From assembly GCA_028288025.1 (NCBI GenBank), contig JAQBOM010000021.1:62001-126000 (forward strand): a stretch of DNA of 64,000 bases, in the 5' to 3' direction. The notes below the pieces were generated by a model. That model made no database searches. It was given only the letters and a program-made list of their open reading frames with translations, and had not been told where the DNA came from. Both the position numbers and the translations under genes were made by a program. Positions 1-9,051 of the stretch are shown one piece after another (positions within the stretch are counted from its first letter, which is position 1; each line of letters opens with the position of its first letter). The DNA is from Mucilaginibacter sp. (lineage in GTDB: Bacteria > Bacteroidota > Bacteroidia > Sphingobacteriales > Sphingobacteriaceae).

Positions 1-1
1 C

Positions 2-142
2 TTCACCCATCCGGAACATATTCAGCAACCCATGATCGCGAAAATAGTGGCTTATTTTAATGACGAAGGGCCTAATCCCTGTTCAATTGACGAAGCAATT
101 GTGCTGATGGATATTATGGACGCGTTTACGCTGAAACGTTAA
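2..142 (+). CDS. C-terminal end of a probable Gfo/Idh/MocA-family oxidoreductase (partial)
   Basis: The window opens inside a reading frame that ends with TAA at 140-142; 46 residues are visible. The tail contains a stretch with PNPCSIDEAIVLMDIMDAF, which resembles the C-terminal helix of NAD(P)-dependent Gfo/Idh/MocA sugar or inositol dehydrogenases, where a PNP(C/S) turn is followed by a helix ending in MDAF or similar. The N-terminal Rossmann domain lies outside the window, so the substrate cannot be guessed. A long inverted repeat follows the stop directly. Confidence 0.5.
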   Translation, partial: FTHPEHIQQPMIAKIVAYFNDEGPNPCSIDEAIVLMDIMDAFTLKR

Positions 143-222
143 AACTTACGAAGTTTTTAAACGGCGAAGCCCTCAACGAGGCCGTTGAAAGCAAACAACT
201 CCGAGTTAAACTTCGTAAGTTT
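142..222. repeat. Inverted repeat between convergent genes (possible bidirectional terminator)
   Basis: AAACTTACGAAGTTT at 142-156 is exactly complementary to 208-222 (15 bp). The enclosed part holds a smaller hairpin (AACGGC...GCCGTT with CCTC/GAGG inside) and the word CGGCGAAGCCCTC, which recurs in the spacers of the 35-42 kb array. It sits between a plus-strand gene end and a minus-strand gene end, so a terminator for both is the simplest reading. The arm belongs to the same family as the hairpins at 4312 and 23581. Confidence 0.7.
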
Positions 223-232
223 GATTTCGAAA

Positions 233-406
233 TTATTTCTTCTTAGGCACCTTCGCACCTTCTTTACGGGCTTCTGATAAACCTATCGCAACAGCCTGCT
301 TTTTACTTGTAACTTTTTTACCGCTGCCGCTTTTAAGCTTGCCTTCTTTCATTTCGTGCATGGTGTCATGCACCTTTTCCTGGGCTTTTTCCGAATATTT
401 TGCCAT
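233..406 (-). CDS. Small basic protein, DUF6496-like (57 aa)
   Basis: A 57-residue Lys-rich protein begins MAKYSEKAQEKVHDTMHEMK, continues with KLKSGSGKKVTSKKQAVAIG and ends in KVPKKK. This matches my memory of the small DUF6496 family found in many Bacteroidota and Proteobacteria, with its conserved block of SGKKVTSRKQAIAIGLSEAR type. The function is unknown; the strong positive charge and Ser/Thr-Lys motifs would allow nucleic-acid binding, but this is speculation. It is a single gene, convergent with the gene to its left. Confidence 0.8.
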   Translation of the reverse strand: MAKYSEKAQEKVHDTMHEMKEGKLKSGSGKKVTSKKQAVAIGLSEARKEGAKVPKKK

Positions 407-528
407 GATACTATTGTTTTAATAATACCCATACTGAGCAAAATTTTTGCCAATTATTCCCTTCTAAAAACAATATTCGTCGATTATGCTTATCTTCAAA
501 CGAAAAAATATACGTCATATAAAGCTTT

Positions 529-1638
529 ATGAGCCTGAAAAAAGTTACGGCCCCATTTTACGAACGGCTTTCGCTGGTCCTTATCGGGCTGCTGTCCCTG
601 GGTTATATTGTTATAATGGGCAAAGAGCTTCTTGATCCGTTAATATTTGGTTTTTTGTTTGCGATATTGCTGTTGCCGATCGCTGCTTTTTTTGAAAGGC
701 GGCTTCGCTTTCCCCGTGCCCTGGCGTCTTTTTTTTCAATCGTTTTATTGATATCGTTTATCTATGGTGTCGGATACCTGGTAGGTTCTCAAATATCCAA
801 ACTTGCCGGCGACTGGCCGATGCTCAAAAGCCAGGTGGGCCAATCGCTCGAGGACCTGTCGCAGTGGGTACAGCACGCCTTCAATATCAACGCCGCCAAA
901 CAAATGACCTACGTGCATGATACCACCAAAAAAATCATGGCGTCGGGCAGTGGTGTTGTAGGGCAAACATTTGGCGCCATATCGTCGCTGGCATTGTTTT
1001 ACCTGTTTATCTTCATCTTCACCTTTTTTATATTGCTTTACAGGCGCATCCTGCTTCATTTTATCGTTTGGGTTTTTAATGATGAAAACGCGCATATCGT
1101 TTTTGATATCGTTGAGAATGTGCAACGCATATTAAGACAATATATCCTTGGTCTGCTGTTGGAAATGTTTGTTGTATCATGCCTGGCCTGTACAGCTTTT
1201 TGGATAATCGGCGTTAAATATGCGCTGCTGCTTGGTATTATCGTCGGGCTATTTAACCTGATACCTTACCTCGGGATTTTTACTGCCCTGGTATTAAGCA
1301 GTATGATAACGTTTGCCACCGGCACAATTAATCAAGCCTTAACAGTAGCCGCCTGCGTATTGGGTATACACGCGCTCGATTCAAATTTTTTGCTGCCCAC
1401 CATCGTTGGCTCAAAGGTCAAGCTCAATGCGCTCATTACCTTTTTAGGGATCATATTGGGCGAAATGATATGGGGCCTTTCGGGGATGTTTTTATCTATC
1501 CCCATTATGGCTATCATGAAGATTGTTTTTGACCGGGTTGAAAGCCTCAAACCATGGGGATTCCTCCTTGGTGGTGGCCAGGAAGAAAATAAATCCACCA
1601 TGAAAAAAATGAGTGCGGTTAAAGCCGATAAAAGCTGA
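529..1638 (+). CDS. AI-2E family transporter (PerM/YdiK-type permease)
   Basis: The 369-residue polytopic membrane protein has two hydrophobic segments near the N-terminus (about 15-75), an extracytoplasmic stretch (about 85-145) predicted to be helical, then further helices at about 155-330. The order of segments and the late block around LLGIIVGLFNLIPYLGIFTAL, with NLIPYLG as the signature, are typical of the AI-2E/PerM (UPF0118) family of putative exporters or ion antiporters. The charged C-terminal tail (EENKSTMKKMSAVKADKS) is cytoplasmic in that model. Start is ATG at 529. The transported substrate is not predictable; many members have nothing to do with autoinducer-2. Confidence 0.85.
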   Translation: MSLKKVTAPFYERLSLVLIGLLSLGYIVIMGKELLDPLIFGFLFAILLLPIAAFFERRLRFPRALASFFSIVLLISFIYGVGYLVGSQISKLAGDWPMLKSQVGQSLEDLSQWVQHAFNINAAKQMTYVHDTTKKIMASGSGVVGQTFGAISSLALFYLFIFIFTFFILLYRRILLHFIVWVFNDENAHIVFDIVENVQRILRQYILGLLLEMFVVSCLACTAFWIIGVKYALLLGIIVGLFNLIPYLGIFTALVLSSMITFATGTINQALTVAACVLGIHALDSNFLLPTIVGSKVKLNALITFLGIILGEMIWGLSGMFLSIPIMAIMKIVFDRVESLKPWGFLLGGGQEENKSTMKKMSAVKADKS

Positions 1639-1647
1639 ATTTCTGCT

Positions 1648-1953
1648 TTAGCTTAAATGTGCAATGCGGATAAAAATAGCAATCCCATAAGCCGTTAATA
1701 TTACCGTGTTTAATACCAGCAGCCAGTTGAGATCAAGGTCCCTGTATTTTTTTGAGACGCAAATGATCAGCAGGCTAATAAATCCCAGGATCAATATAGC
1801 CGGAAATATCATTTCCCATTTATGATGAAACGCCAGGTATATATGCTGCAACTTCGCCTGGTCACCCATTAAATACGGGGGAACAATGGCCATCAGCAGC
1901 AATAAAAAAAAGAGACGAACAACTATCTTCGTTACAACCCGGTTAACTTTCAT
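1648..1953 (-). CDS. Small membrane protein of unknown function (101 aa)
   Basis: Three hydrophobic segments are visible, at roughly 8-28 (IVVRLFFLLLLMAIVPPYLM), 48-66 (MIFPAILILGFISLLIICV) and 75-96, separated by short polar loops. I do not recognise the family. Its stop faces the AI-2E transporter stop from the opposite strand with nine bases between them, and it starts 23 bases beyond the stop of the TPR gene on the same strand, so it may be downstream in that transcript. Confidence 0.6.
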   Translation of the reverse strand: MKVNRVVTKIVVRLFFLLLLMAIVPPYLMGDQAKLQHIYLAFHHKWEMIFPAILILGFISLLIICVSKKYRDLDLNWLLVLNTVILTAYGIAIFIRIAHLS

Positions 1954-1976
1954 GGAGCGCTAAATTACTGAATAGG

Positions 1977-2573
1977 TTATCTATCGCTCAAAACATCAAT
2001 GCAATTTTTACTCAATTCTTTTAAACGGCCGTCAAGGGTGCTCACTCCGCGCGGGTCGTGGATGTTTTTATAAAGCAATTTTATTATGGCCAGTGTTTCG
2101 TCGCTGGGGTCGCAGGCCTGGGCCTTTTCGAGGTGAGGCAAAGCTTTTTTAACCGCGCTACTATAGTCTTTAGTCAATTGCGCATTGAGCGCCTGGTCGT
2201 TTAAAGAGGCATTTAATTTTTTTTCGATGATCTTCACATCTTCGAGGTATATATAGCCAAGCGCCCGGTGCACCACGTAATAATCGGGTGCCGCCGCCGC
2301 AACTTTTTCATAATAAAACCTTGCTTTTTGAAGCTGTTTAGTATCCTCGTAAATTTTACCTATCGAAAAATAAAAGTTTGTCCGGGCTTTTTCGGGGAGT
2401 TTCTCCGCATTCGGAAGTATTTTTTCGCCCAGGTCTGAGGCTTTATCCTTCTCGCCCTGCAACCGTGCCAGGTTAAAGTCGAGATATTGGTTATAAACCT
2501 CGTCGGCCGTTTGTGCTTTTGCTGAAAAGCCCGCGAAAACTATGACAATCAGTATAAATATTTTCTTTAACAT
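1977..2573 (-). CDS. Exported TPR-like protein (198 aa)
   Basis: The ATG at 2573 is preferred because it begins a clean signal peptide (MLKKIFILIVIVFAGFSAKAQ, cleavage after AKA); an upstream in-frame start would add four residues in front of it. The mature part is helical with TPR-like repeats at about 50-125 (for example ARFYYEKVAAAAPDYYVVHRAL) and a third pair near 135-170. It is probably periplasmic. TPR repeats mediate protein contacts; no enzymatic residues are visible and the partner is unknown. Cys residues at about 154 and 191 could pair. Confidence 0.7.
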   Translation of the reverse strand: MLKKIFILIVIVFAGFSAKAQTADEVYNQYLDFNLARLQGEKDKASDLGEKILPNAEKLPEKARTNFYFSIGKIYEDTKQLQKARFYYEKVAAAAPDYYVVHRALGYIYLEDVKIIEKKLNASLNDQALNAQLTKDYSSAVKKALPHLEKAQACDPSDETLAIIKLLYKNIHDPRGVSTLDGRLKELSKNCIDVLSDR

Positions 2574-2616
2574 ACATTGGGGCATATCTCCAAAGATAAA
2601 AACCTTCAGCTAATTC

Positions 2617-3465
2617 TCATCCCAATAAACTTACTTTAGCAGCCTCCCACCCTATGATAGCCGATTTACGCGTGGCGCCCCAGTGGTATTGCCCAAATTC
2701 GCCGGTGGATTTAATCACACGGTGGCATGGAATTAAAAACGCGACCGGGTTATCGCCTACCGCGCTGCCTACCGCCCTGCTTGCTGTGGGTTGTTGGATA
2801 GTTGAAGCCACGGTTGCATAGGTGGCCAAACCGCCGATAGGAATGTTGAGCAAAGCTTCCCACACTTTAAGCTGAAACGGCGTGCCCTTTAAATGCAATT
2901 TAATGCCCGACAATTCTGACCAGTCTTTTTTGAAAATAAACAACGCGTTTTGCTGGGCCAGGTCGACCACTTGTAAGTACTGCGCATTTGGAAACTGCGC
3001 CCGCAAGTGGCCAAACGCTTCATCCCTGTCATCGGCGAAAGCCATATAACAAATTCCTTTAGGTGTTGAAGCGACAATGATATTACCAAAAGGGCTTTCG
3101 GCAAAGCTATAATTGATGGAAAGCGCCTTGCCGCCGTTTTTATATTCGGCCGGCGTCATACCTTCAATGTTCATAAACAGGTCGTGCAAACGGCCTGTGC
3201 CCGAAAGGCCGGTTTCAAAAGCGGTATCAAACAAGGTGGCTTGTTTTTCTTTTAACAAGCTTTTGGCATAATCCAGGCTAAGGTATTGCAGAAACTTTTT
3301 AGGGCTGATGCCGGCCCATTCAGTAAACAGTCGCTGAAAATGAAACGGGCTTAAATTTACCTTTTCAGCAACTTCGTCCAGGTTAGGCTGAGCTTTAAAA
3401 TTAAGCCGGATATAGTCTATCGCGTCAGCAACGCGCTGGTAATTAATTATTTCCTGTGAGTCCAT
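2617..3465 (-). CDS. AraC-domain/O6-methylguanine-DNA methyltransferase fusion (Ada-like)
   Basis: The 282-residue protein has an AraC/XylS helix-turn-helix at about 10-108 (VAEKVNLSPFHFQRLFTEWAG is the first HTH, TPAEYK the end of the second) fused to a methylated-DNA--cysteine S-methyltransferase at about 115-280. The active-site motif PCHRV is at 246-250, so Cys247 is the suicide acceptor for methyl groups from O6-methylguanine. ASRAVGSAVGDNP and GEFGQYHWG are the expected flanking DNA-binding parts. Compared with E. coli Ada it lacks the N-terminal zinc domain that repairs phosphotriesters and switches Ada to an activator, so how it senses damage is open. It stands alone with its own upstream region. 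Confidence 0.9.
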   Translation of the reverse strand: MDSQEIINYQRVADAIDYIRLNFKAQPNLDEVAEKVNLSPFHFQRLFTEWAGISPKKFLQYLSLDYAKSLLKEKQATLFDTAFETGLSGTGRLHDLFMNIEGMTPAEYKNGGKALSINYSFAESPFGNIIVASTPKGICYMAFADDRDEAFGHLRAQFPNAQYLQVVDLAQQNALFIFKKDWSELSGIKLHLKGTPFQLKVWEALLNIPIGGLATYATVASTIQQPTASRAVGSAVGDNPVAFLIPCHRVIKSTGEFGQYHWGATRKSAIIGWEAAKVSLLG

Positions 3466-3655
3466 GATATTTATTTACAGCACAAATATACCCTACGTAT
3501 TTAAGGCATAAAACCCGGAACTTGCGCTGTTTAGGCTGGCTAATTTAAGTTAAAGATAATTACAGCTGTTAATTAATTTTATTTGCCTTTTTCGCAATAT
3601 TTATTTCACTTTTTCTTCGAAGTAATTATTTTTACAGAAACTTAAATCATCAATT

Positions 3656-4267
3656 ATGAAAAAAATCATCACCACATTTCTGATTATCCTGGGTTTTTAT
3701 TACACCTCAACTGCCCAGACAACATCTAATACCGAATTTGGCGTTAACATCGGCCTCAATATGGCAACGGTAAACAGCGGTTACTACACAAACTCCGCAT
3801 ACCGTATTGGTTTTAATGCAGGCCTGTCCGGCGAATATTATTTATCTAACCATTGGGGCATAAAAGTTAAAGCGATCTATGACCAGAAAGGCTGGAACAA
3901 TGGATTTATTTCTACTTCCAATGGCGATTATGTCACCAATTTCCAAATGGATTATATTACCGTGCCGGTGATGGCAGATTGGCATTTCGGAAGTACCAAC
4001 AACTGGTATTTAAACTTTGGCCCTTATGCAGGCTTCCTGCTTAGCGCGAAAGAAACAGCCGGCGGTTCCGATTTAAAACCGATCACAAGCAGCACCGATT
4101 TCGGACTTGCAGCCGGGATCGGGGTTAGGTTTCCCATGTCAGACAATGCGAAATTTTTTATAGAACTGGATGGCCAGGATGGTGTCAATGATGTATTTAA
4201 AAATAATTCAGGCTCTACAGTTATTACAATGAGGTCGAGCATTAATATTGGGATCACGTTTAGATAA
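3656..4267 (+). CDS. Outer-membrane beta-barrel protein (porin family, PorT-like)
   Basis: 203 residues with a signal peptide ending STAQ at about residue 20, then alternating beta-strands with the aromatic/Gly pattern of small eight-stranded barrels: FGVNIGLNMA, YRIGFNAGLSGEYYL, WGIKVKAIYDQKGWN, DYITVPVMADWHF, WYLNFGPYAGFLLSA, and the final strand SSINIGITFR ending in an aromatic-Arg. The motif DYITVPVMA is typical of Bacteroidota porin-family/PorT-like domains. The role is unknown beyond outer-membrane location. A hairpin (4312) lies downstream. Confidence 0.8.
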   Translation: MKKIITTFLIILGFYYTSTAQTTSNTEFGVNIGLNMATVNSGYYTNSAYRIGFNAGLSGEYYLSNHWGIKVKAIYDQKGWNNGFISTSNGDYVTNFQMDYITVPVMADWHFGSTNNWYLNFGPYAGFLLSAKETAGGSDLKPITSSTDFGLAAGIGVRFPMSDNAKFFIELDGQDGVNDVFKNNSGSTVITMRSSINIGITFR

Positions 4268-4311
4268 TACAATGAGTAAACCGAGGTTGCTCCTGAATAA
4301 GCGGCTTGAAA

Positions 4312-4344
4312 AAATTTACGAAGTTTTAAAAACTTCGTAAATTT
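4312..4344. repeat. 33-base palindromic hairpin, same family as 142 and 23581
   Basis: AAATTTACGAAGTTT (4312-4326) is exactly complementary to 4330-4344 with almost no loop. It lies 45 bases after the porin-family gene and 138 bases before the toxin-antitoxin pair. It is probably a terminator or a mobile palindromic repeat. Confidence 0.7.
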
Positions 4345-4482
4345 AATCGTTAACAATGTCTTCGCTCCCCAAAAATTCCGAGTTTGAAAATCCGTGCCTG
4401 CAGCACGCGGCGGTTCCCTAAAGCAATCTGAAATTCTCATATCAAATCCTTTTTATTAAATTTGTTAATATATAATCATGCT

Positions 4483-4668
4483 ATGGTATTAGTACTTAAA
4501 AAAGGAGCAAGCAAAAAAGAAATTGAGGCTATAGAGACAAAGCTCTATAACGAAAAGTCACCCCGCGGTTTCAATGCAAAAAAATACAATGGCGTTTTAT
4601 CTTTAAAAGAAGACCCATTAGACCTTCAATTAAAATTGAGAGATGAGTGGGAAAGAGATCCTCGTTGA
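4483..4668 (+). CDS. Putative antitoxin of a VapBC-like pair (61 aa)
   Basis: The ATG at 4483 is preferred over an upstream TTG (4462). The 61-residue protein begins MVLVLKKGASKKEIEAIETK and ends [11 protein letters not shown] -7-type box TAAATTTG (4457-4464) lies just upstream. It has no clear AbrB or MetJ fold signature, but the size, charge, C-terminal acidic/basic tail and its 26-base overlap with a PIN-domain toxin gene fit the antitoxin role; small proteins with a KSPRGFNAKKYNGVL-like block precede PIN genes in other Bacteroidota. It would bind and neutralise the downstream nuclease and repress the operon. Confidence 0.7.
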   Translation: MVLVLKKGASKKEIEAIETKLYNEKSPRGFNAKKYNGVLSLKEDPLDLQLKLRDEWERDPR

Positions 4669-5029
4669 TACCAATATCGTGCTTTACTTGCTAAACGGAA
4701 GTGATACGCTTGAAACTATATTACAAGGGAAGACTATTCATTTATCTTTTATTACAGAGTTGGAATTGGTTGGATTTAGAAACATTACCGATAAAGAGGA
4801 ACAGCAAATCGCGGATCTCTTAATTGAATGTACTATCGTTTCTCTGAACAATCGTATAAAAGAAAAATACATAGAAATAAGAAGGAAATATCATTTAAAA
4901 TTAGCAGATGCAATTATAGCTGCTACCTCATTAGTCCTTGACATTCCATTGATAAGTGCAGATAAACAATTTAAAACTGTAAAAGAGTTAAACTTGATTA
5001 CATATCAGCATAATACCGGCATCAATTAA
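4643..5029 (+). CDS. VapC-like PIN-domain ribonuclease toxin
   Basis: 128 residues with the four acidic positions of a PIN domain: Asp9 in [12 protein letters not shown], Glu39/Glu41 in FITELELVG, Asp89 in [10 protein letters not shown] and Asp107 in LISADKQF. Such proteins coordinate Mg2+ and cleave RNA (tRNA or rRNA in studied VapC toxins). The ATG at 4643 lies inside the antitoxin gene, giving a 26-base overlap that suggests translational coupling. All catalytic residues seem intact, so the toxin is probably active. Confidence 0.88.
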   Translation: MSGKEILVDTNIVLYLLNGSDTLETILQGKTIHLSFITELELVGFRNITDKEEQQIADLLIECTIVSLNNRIKEKYIEIRRKYHLKLADAIIAATSLVLDIPLISADKQFKTVKELNLITYQHNTGIN

Positions 5030-5084
5030 TCAAGTTAAGCAACATTCCAGCTTTTCAACGAAACGCTTACAACCTTTTCCAAAA

Positions 5085-5122
5085 AATCCGAAATCGAAAA
5101 TCCGAAATCCGAAATAAATCCC
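5085..5122. repeat. Heptad-phased degenerate tandem array (AATCCGA)
   Basis: Four consecutive 7-base units starting at 5085 read AATCCGA, AATCGAA, AATCCGA, AATCCGA, followed by AATAAATCC. It is the reverse-strand counterpart of the TGTCGGA arrays in the 35-42 kb spacers. It lies between the toxin gene and guaA. Confidence 0.75.
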
Positions 5123-5154
5123 CAACCTTTCCAACCAAAAACCTATCTTTGCCC

Positions 5155-6684
5155 ATGCAAGAAAAAATCCTCATTCTTGACTTTGGCTCACAGTTTACCC
5201 AGCTTATAGCGCGCCGTGTCAGGGAACTCAATATTTACTGCGAAATACATCCTTTCAATCATTTTCCGGAAGTCGACAGCACTGTAAAAGGTATCATCCT
5301 TTCAGGCAGCCCGTATTCGGTGCGGCAGAACGATGCCCCCCATTTTGATTTCGCCAAATTTCACGGCAAGCTGCCTATTTTAGGTGTTTGCTATGGCGCG
5401 CAGCATATCGCGCACTTTAACGGCGGCGAGGTTTTGCCATCAAGCACCCGCGAATACGGTCGGGCCAACCTGCAATATATTGACGATAAAAACCCGCTTT
5501 TCAGGCTTATACAGCCGGGCTCGCAGGTATGGATGTCGCATGCCGATACCATTGCCACCATTGCCAGTAATTTCGAGATCATCGCCAGCACCGACACGGT
5601 TCGGGTTGCTGCTTACCGTGTGCAGGGAACTGATACTTACGGCATACAGTTCCACCCGGAGGTAACGCACAGCGTCGACGGCAAACAGCTGCTTCACAAC
5701 TTTTTAGTTGACATTTGCGGCTGTGCTCAGAACTGGACACCCGACTCATTCATTGAAACTACCATTGCCGCGCTTAAAGAAAAAGTAGGTAGTGATAAAG
5801 TAGTGCTCGGCTTGTCCGGCGGTGTGGATTCATCTGTGGCTGCGGTATTGCTGCACCATGCTATCGGTAAAAACCTGCATTGCATATTTGTTGATAATGG
5901 TTTACTGCGTAAGGACGAATATCAATCCGTATTGGATTCGTACCAGCACATGGGTTTAAATATAAAAGGTATTGACGCCAAACAGCGTTTTTATGATGCT
6001 TTGGCAGGATTGACCGACCCCGAGAAAAAACGCAAGGCCATTGGCCGCGTGTTCATCGAGGTTTTTGACGATGCCGCGCACGAGGTAAAGGACGTAAAAT
6101 GGCTCGGTCAGGGCACCATTTACCCGGACGTTATTGAATCCGTGTCCGTAAAGGGCCCATCTGCGACAATCAAATCGCACCATAACGTTGGCGGGTTGCC
6201 CGATTTTATGAAATTGAAAGTGGTTGAGCCGTTAAACACTTTATTTAAGGACGAAGTCCGCCGCGTAGGCAAGGCTTTGGGTATCGACCCGAATATATTG
6301 GGCAGGCACCCTTTCCCGGGTCCGGGCTTGGCTATCAGGATATTAGGCGAGGTTACGCCGCAAAAGGTTGCCATATTACAGGAAGCCGATGCGATTTATA
6401 TCAACAATTTGCGGTCGGCCGGTGTTTATGATAAAGTTTGGCAAGCCGGCTCCATATTTTTGCCGGTGCAATCAGTAGGTGTAATGGGCGATGAGCGTAC
6501 ATACGAGAACGTGATTTGCCTGCGTGCTGTGGAATCATTAGACGGCATGACCGCCGACTGGTGCCACCTGCCGTACGACCTGCTGGCCAAAATATCAAAC
6601 GAGATCATCAATAACGTAAAGGGTATTAACCGGGTAGTATATGATATCAGTTCGAAACCGCCTGCCACCATTGAATGGGAATAA
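5155..6684 (+). CDS. guaA: GMP synthase (glutamine-hydrolysing)
   Basis: Catalyses XMP + ATP + glutamine to GMP, the last step of guanine nucleotide synthesis, in the cytoplasm. The 509-residue protein has a class I glutamine amidotransferase domain (1-190) with the catalytic triad Cys79 in GVCYGAQ, His167 and Glu169 in FHPEV; an ATP-pyrophosphatase domain with the P-loop SGGVDSS at 221-227; and the C-terminal dimerisation domain with [13 protein letters not shown] and the end [12 protein letters not shown] at 5155 is chosen because the upstream in-frame TTG is inside the -7-like box TATCTTTG (5144-5151), which would leave a very short leader. The next gene starts inside its 3' end. Confidence 0.97.
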   Translation: MQEKILILDFGSQFTQLIARRVRELNIYCEIHPFNHFPEVDSTVKGIILSGSPYSVRQNDAPHFDFAKFHGKLPILGVCYGAQHIAHFNGGEVLPSSTREYGRANLQYIDDKNPLFRLIQPGSQVWMSHADTIATIASNFEIIASTDTVRVAAYRVQGTDTYGIQFHPEVTHSVDGKQLLHNFLVDICGCAQNWTPDSFIETTIAALKEKVGSDKVVLGLSGGVDSSVAAVLLHHAIGKNLHCIFVDNGLLRKDEYQSVLDSYQHMGLNIKGIDAKQRFYDALAGLTDPEKKRKAIGRVFIEVFDDAAHEVKDVKWLGQGTIYPDVIESVSVKGPSATIKSHHNVGGLPDFMKLKVVEPLNTLFKDEVRRVGKALGIDPNILGRHPFPGPGLAIRILGEVTPQKVAILQEADAIYINNLRSAGVYDKVWQAGSIFLPVQSVGVMGDERTYENVICLRAVESLDGMTADWCHLPYDLLAKISNEIINNVKGINRVVYDISSKPPATIEWE

Positions 6685-7891
6685 GTGGTTTTTATTTTTA
6701 ATAATAGGACTCATAGCAGCTTCCTGTTCGCCGAAGGTACGCCCGGTTGTTCAGCCGGCGAAAAAACAGGCCGAAAAGCCGGTTGAAAATACCAAACCGG
6801 AAAATAAGCTCGTTAAACCGGCTGCGCCAAAGGTATCCACCATATCGCTGATCCTGCCGTTTGGGTTAAACCACCTGGCGCCCGGCGCCTCGTACTCGGC
6901 CGTAAGCTTAAAGGAAGCCGATATCGCTGTGGCCTATTACCGCGGCTTTAAACTGGCGCTTGATTCACTCGCCGCCATGGGTTATAACTTTAAGCTGCTG
7001 GTGTACGATTCGAAGGACGAAAAAGCGCAGGCCCACAGCCTGGCGAATAATCCGGCCATCAGGGGCAGTGGCCTTATAGTAGGCCCTGTTTTCCCGGAAG
7101 GCATTAAATCGTTTACCGCGAACTATCCGAATGCACGTCAGCCCGTGGTTTCGCCGCTGTCGCCGGCTTCGCCCTCGGCCTTTAAAAACCCGGGATTAAT
7201 TACTGTCATTCCACCTCTTGAATACCATGCGTGGACCGCGGCGCGCTATATCAGCAATAAAATAAGGCCCGAAAAGATATTTATTTTAAGATCCGGTTAT
7301 AGCGACGAGAACGAGTACATCATCCCCTTTAAAAAAGCTATCGACAGTTTGAGCGGCAGGCGTATAAAGGTAGTGGTGTTTACCGTTATACACGGCCAGT
7401 TAAGCACTTTGGCGCCGCAATTATCCGCCACTGGTAAAAACGTTTTTGTGGTACCGGCAACCAACCAGCATTTTTTAAACATTACACTGCGGGCTTTGGA
7501 TACCCTTGCGCAAAGTTACCCGGTTTCGGTTTTCGGGCACCCAAGCTGGATAAACTTTACTTTCCTAAAAGCCGACCTGCTGCAGCGGCTCGACACGCAC
7601 ATTACCTCGGCCGATAAAGTAAACTACAAGGCCGCCAATACAGTTACCTTTATACGCAGTTACCGCAAAGCCTACCACACCGAACCAAGCAGTTTTGCCA
7701 TCAAAGGTTTCGACGAGGGGCTCTATCTTGGAAAGCTGTTAGCCACGGATAGTCTCGGTAATATCACCCAAACTGACTTCAAGGGCATCCACAATAATTT
7801 TCATTTCCAGAAAAAACCCGGACTTGGTTGGGTGAATACCCATATAAACATATTAAAATACACTAATTTTGAGCTCAAACAGGTAGAATGA
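6641..7891 (+). CDS. Periplasmic-binding-protein-like lipoprotein (LpoA/ABC substrate-binding fold)
   Basis: Begins inside guaA (44-base overlap from ATG 6641; a TTG at 6674 is an alternative that gives a tidier signal peptide). A lipobox IAASC precedes a Pro/Lys-rich linker (about 30-65), then a type 1 periplasmic-binding fold: [61 protein letters not shown]. The fold resembles the amino-acid-binding receptors and LpoA, the lipoprotein activator of PBP1A. The partner or ligand is unknown. It overlaps the downstream methyltransferase by four bases (ATGA), so the three genes are probably co-translated. Confidence 0.75.
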   Translation: MISVRNRLPPLNGNKWFLFLIIGLIAASCSPKVRPVVQPAKKQAEKPVENTKPENKLVKPAAPKVSTISLILPFGLNHLAPGASYSAVSLKEADIAVAYYRGFKLALDSLAAMGYNFKLLVYDSKDEKAQAHSLANNPAIRGSGLIVGPVFPEGIKSFTANYPNARQPVVSPLSPASPSAFKNPGLITVIPPLEYHAWTAARYISNKIRPEKIFILRSGYSDENEYIIPFKKAIDSLSGRRIKVVVFTVIHGQLSTLAPQLSATGKNVFVVPATNQHFLNITLRALDTLAQSYPVSVFGHPSWINFTFLKADLLQRLDTHITSADKVNYKAANTVTFIRSYRKAYHTEPSSFAIKGFDEGLYLGKLLATDSLGNITQTDFKGIHNNFHFQKKPGLGWVNTHINILKYTNFELKQVE

Positions 7892-9051
7892 AGGCAATAA
7901 ACCAGCTTAAAACGTTTCAGCGTATTTTGGATGAGTATCCGGCTGAAACGCCCCTAAGCAAGTTTTTACCCGGCTTTTACCGGCAGAACAAACAAATGGG
8001 CTCAACCGACCGTCGCATTGCCGGCAGGCTGATATACAATTATTTTCGTTTAGGCAGGGCATTGCCCGATCTGCCTGTGGATGACCGCCTTTTCATCGCC
8101 GAGTTTTTATGCAATAGTCAGCTCAATTCTTTCCTTCAGCATTTTAAACCCGAATGGGCCGCCTGCGTGGGTTTTGATATAGATGAAAAGCTGGAAATGG
8201 TTAAAACAGCCTATTTCGGTTTTAAGCTGGATGATATTTTCTTATGGACCGGCCAGCTATCGGCAGGGATTAATAAAAACGCATTTTTACGCTCGTTCTT
8301 TGTGCAGCCCGACCTGTTTATCCGCGTTTATAAAGGATTTGAGCCGCAGGTAAAAATAGCCCTCACCGCCGCCGAAGTTGTTTTTAAAGATGAAGGCAAT
8401 GGCTGCTTGTCGCTGCCGAATGGCACCCGCCTGGAGGCGCTAATAGCCAATCCGCACTCGTACGAGGTGCAGGACCTGTCATCGCAGCGAACGGCGGAAT
8501 ATTTCAAGCCTGAAAAATGGGAAAGCTGGTGGGATGCCTGCGCCGCATCCGGCGGGAAATCACTGCTGCTGCATGACATGGAGCCCACCGTAAAACTGGT
8601 GGTATCCGACATCCGCGAATCGATATTAGCTAACCTCGACGAACGCTTCCAACAGGCCGGGCTAACCAAGTACCAAAAGAAACTGCTCGACCTCACCCAA
8701 AACAACGACCTTATTTTACACGACTACGCCTTTGACGGTATTATCCTCGATGCCCCCTGCACCGGCTCCGGCACCTGGGGCCGCACGCCCGAAATGATCA
8801 GCCAGTTTGATATCCATAAAATTGAATTCTTCCAGCGCCTGCAGCAAAGCATCGCCCGCAACGTGGTAAAGCACCTTAAACCCGGTAAGCCGCTTATTTA
8901 TATTACCTGCTCTGTATTCAAAGCGGAGAATGAAGATGTAGTTAATTTTATTGTGAAAGAATTGGGTTTGAAACTCGAAAAGCAAACCGTTTTAAAAGGC
9001 TATGAGAATAAAGCGGATACGATGTTTGTGGCGAGGTTGGTAAGAATTTGA
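7888..9051 (+). CDS. RsmB/NOP-family rRNA m5C methyltransferase
   Basis: 387 residues. The C-terminal two-thirds is a class I SAM-dependent methyltransferase with motif IV DAPCTGSGTW (Cys291) and motif VI YITCSVFKAENE (Cys341), the two cysteines used for RNA cytosine-C5 methylation. The N-terminal helical part resembles the NusB-like region of RsmB. The usual motif I loop with its GGKT-like end appears as AASGGKSLLLHDM, slightly shorter than expected. The start ATG overlaps the stop of the previous gene. The specific rRNA target cannot be stated from sequence. Confidence 0.88.
   Translation: MKAINQLKTFQRILDEYPAETPLSKFLPGFYRQNKQMGSTDRRIAGRLIYNYFRLGRALPDLPVDDRLFIAEFLCNSQLNSFLQHFKPEWAACVGFDIDEKLEMVKTAYFGFKLDDIFLWTGQLSAGINKNAFLRSFFVQPDLFIRVYKGFEPQVKIALTAAEVVFKDEGNGCLSLPNGTRLEALIANPHSYEVQDLSSQRTAEYFKPEKWESWWDACAASGGKSLLLHDMEPTVKLVVSDIRESILANLDERFQQAGLTKYQKKLLDLTQNNDLILHDYAFDGIILDAPCTGSGTWGRTPEMISQFDIHKIEFFQRLQQSIARNVVKHLKPGKPLIYITCSVFKAENEDVVNFIVKELGLKLEKQTVLKGYENKADTMFVARLVRI

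Noticed and set aside
4024-4440. 138-codon minus-strand frame opposite the porin-family gene
   Set aside because: It overlaps a well-supported beta-barrel gene with signal peptide and has no domain features.
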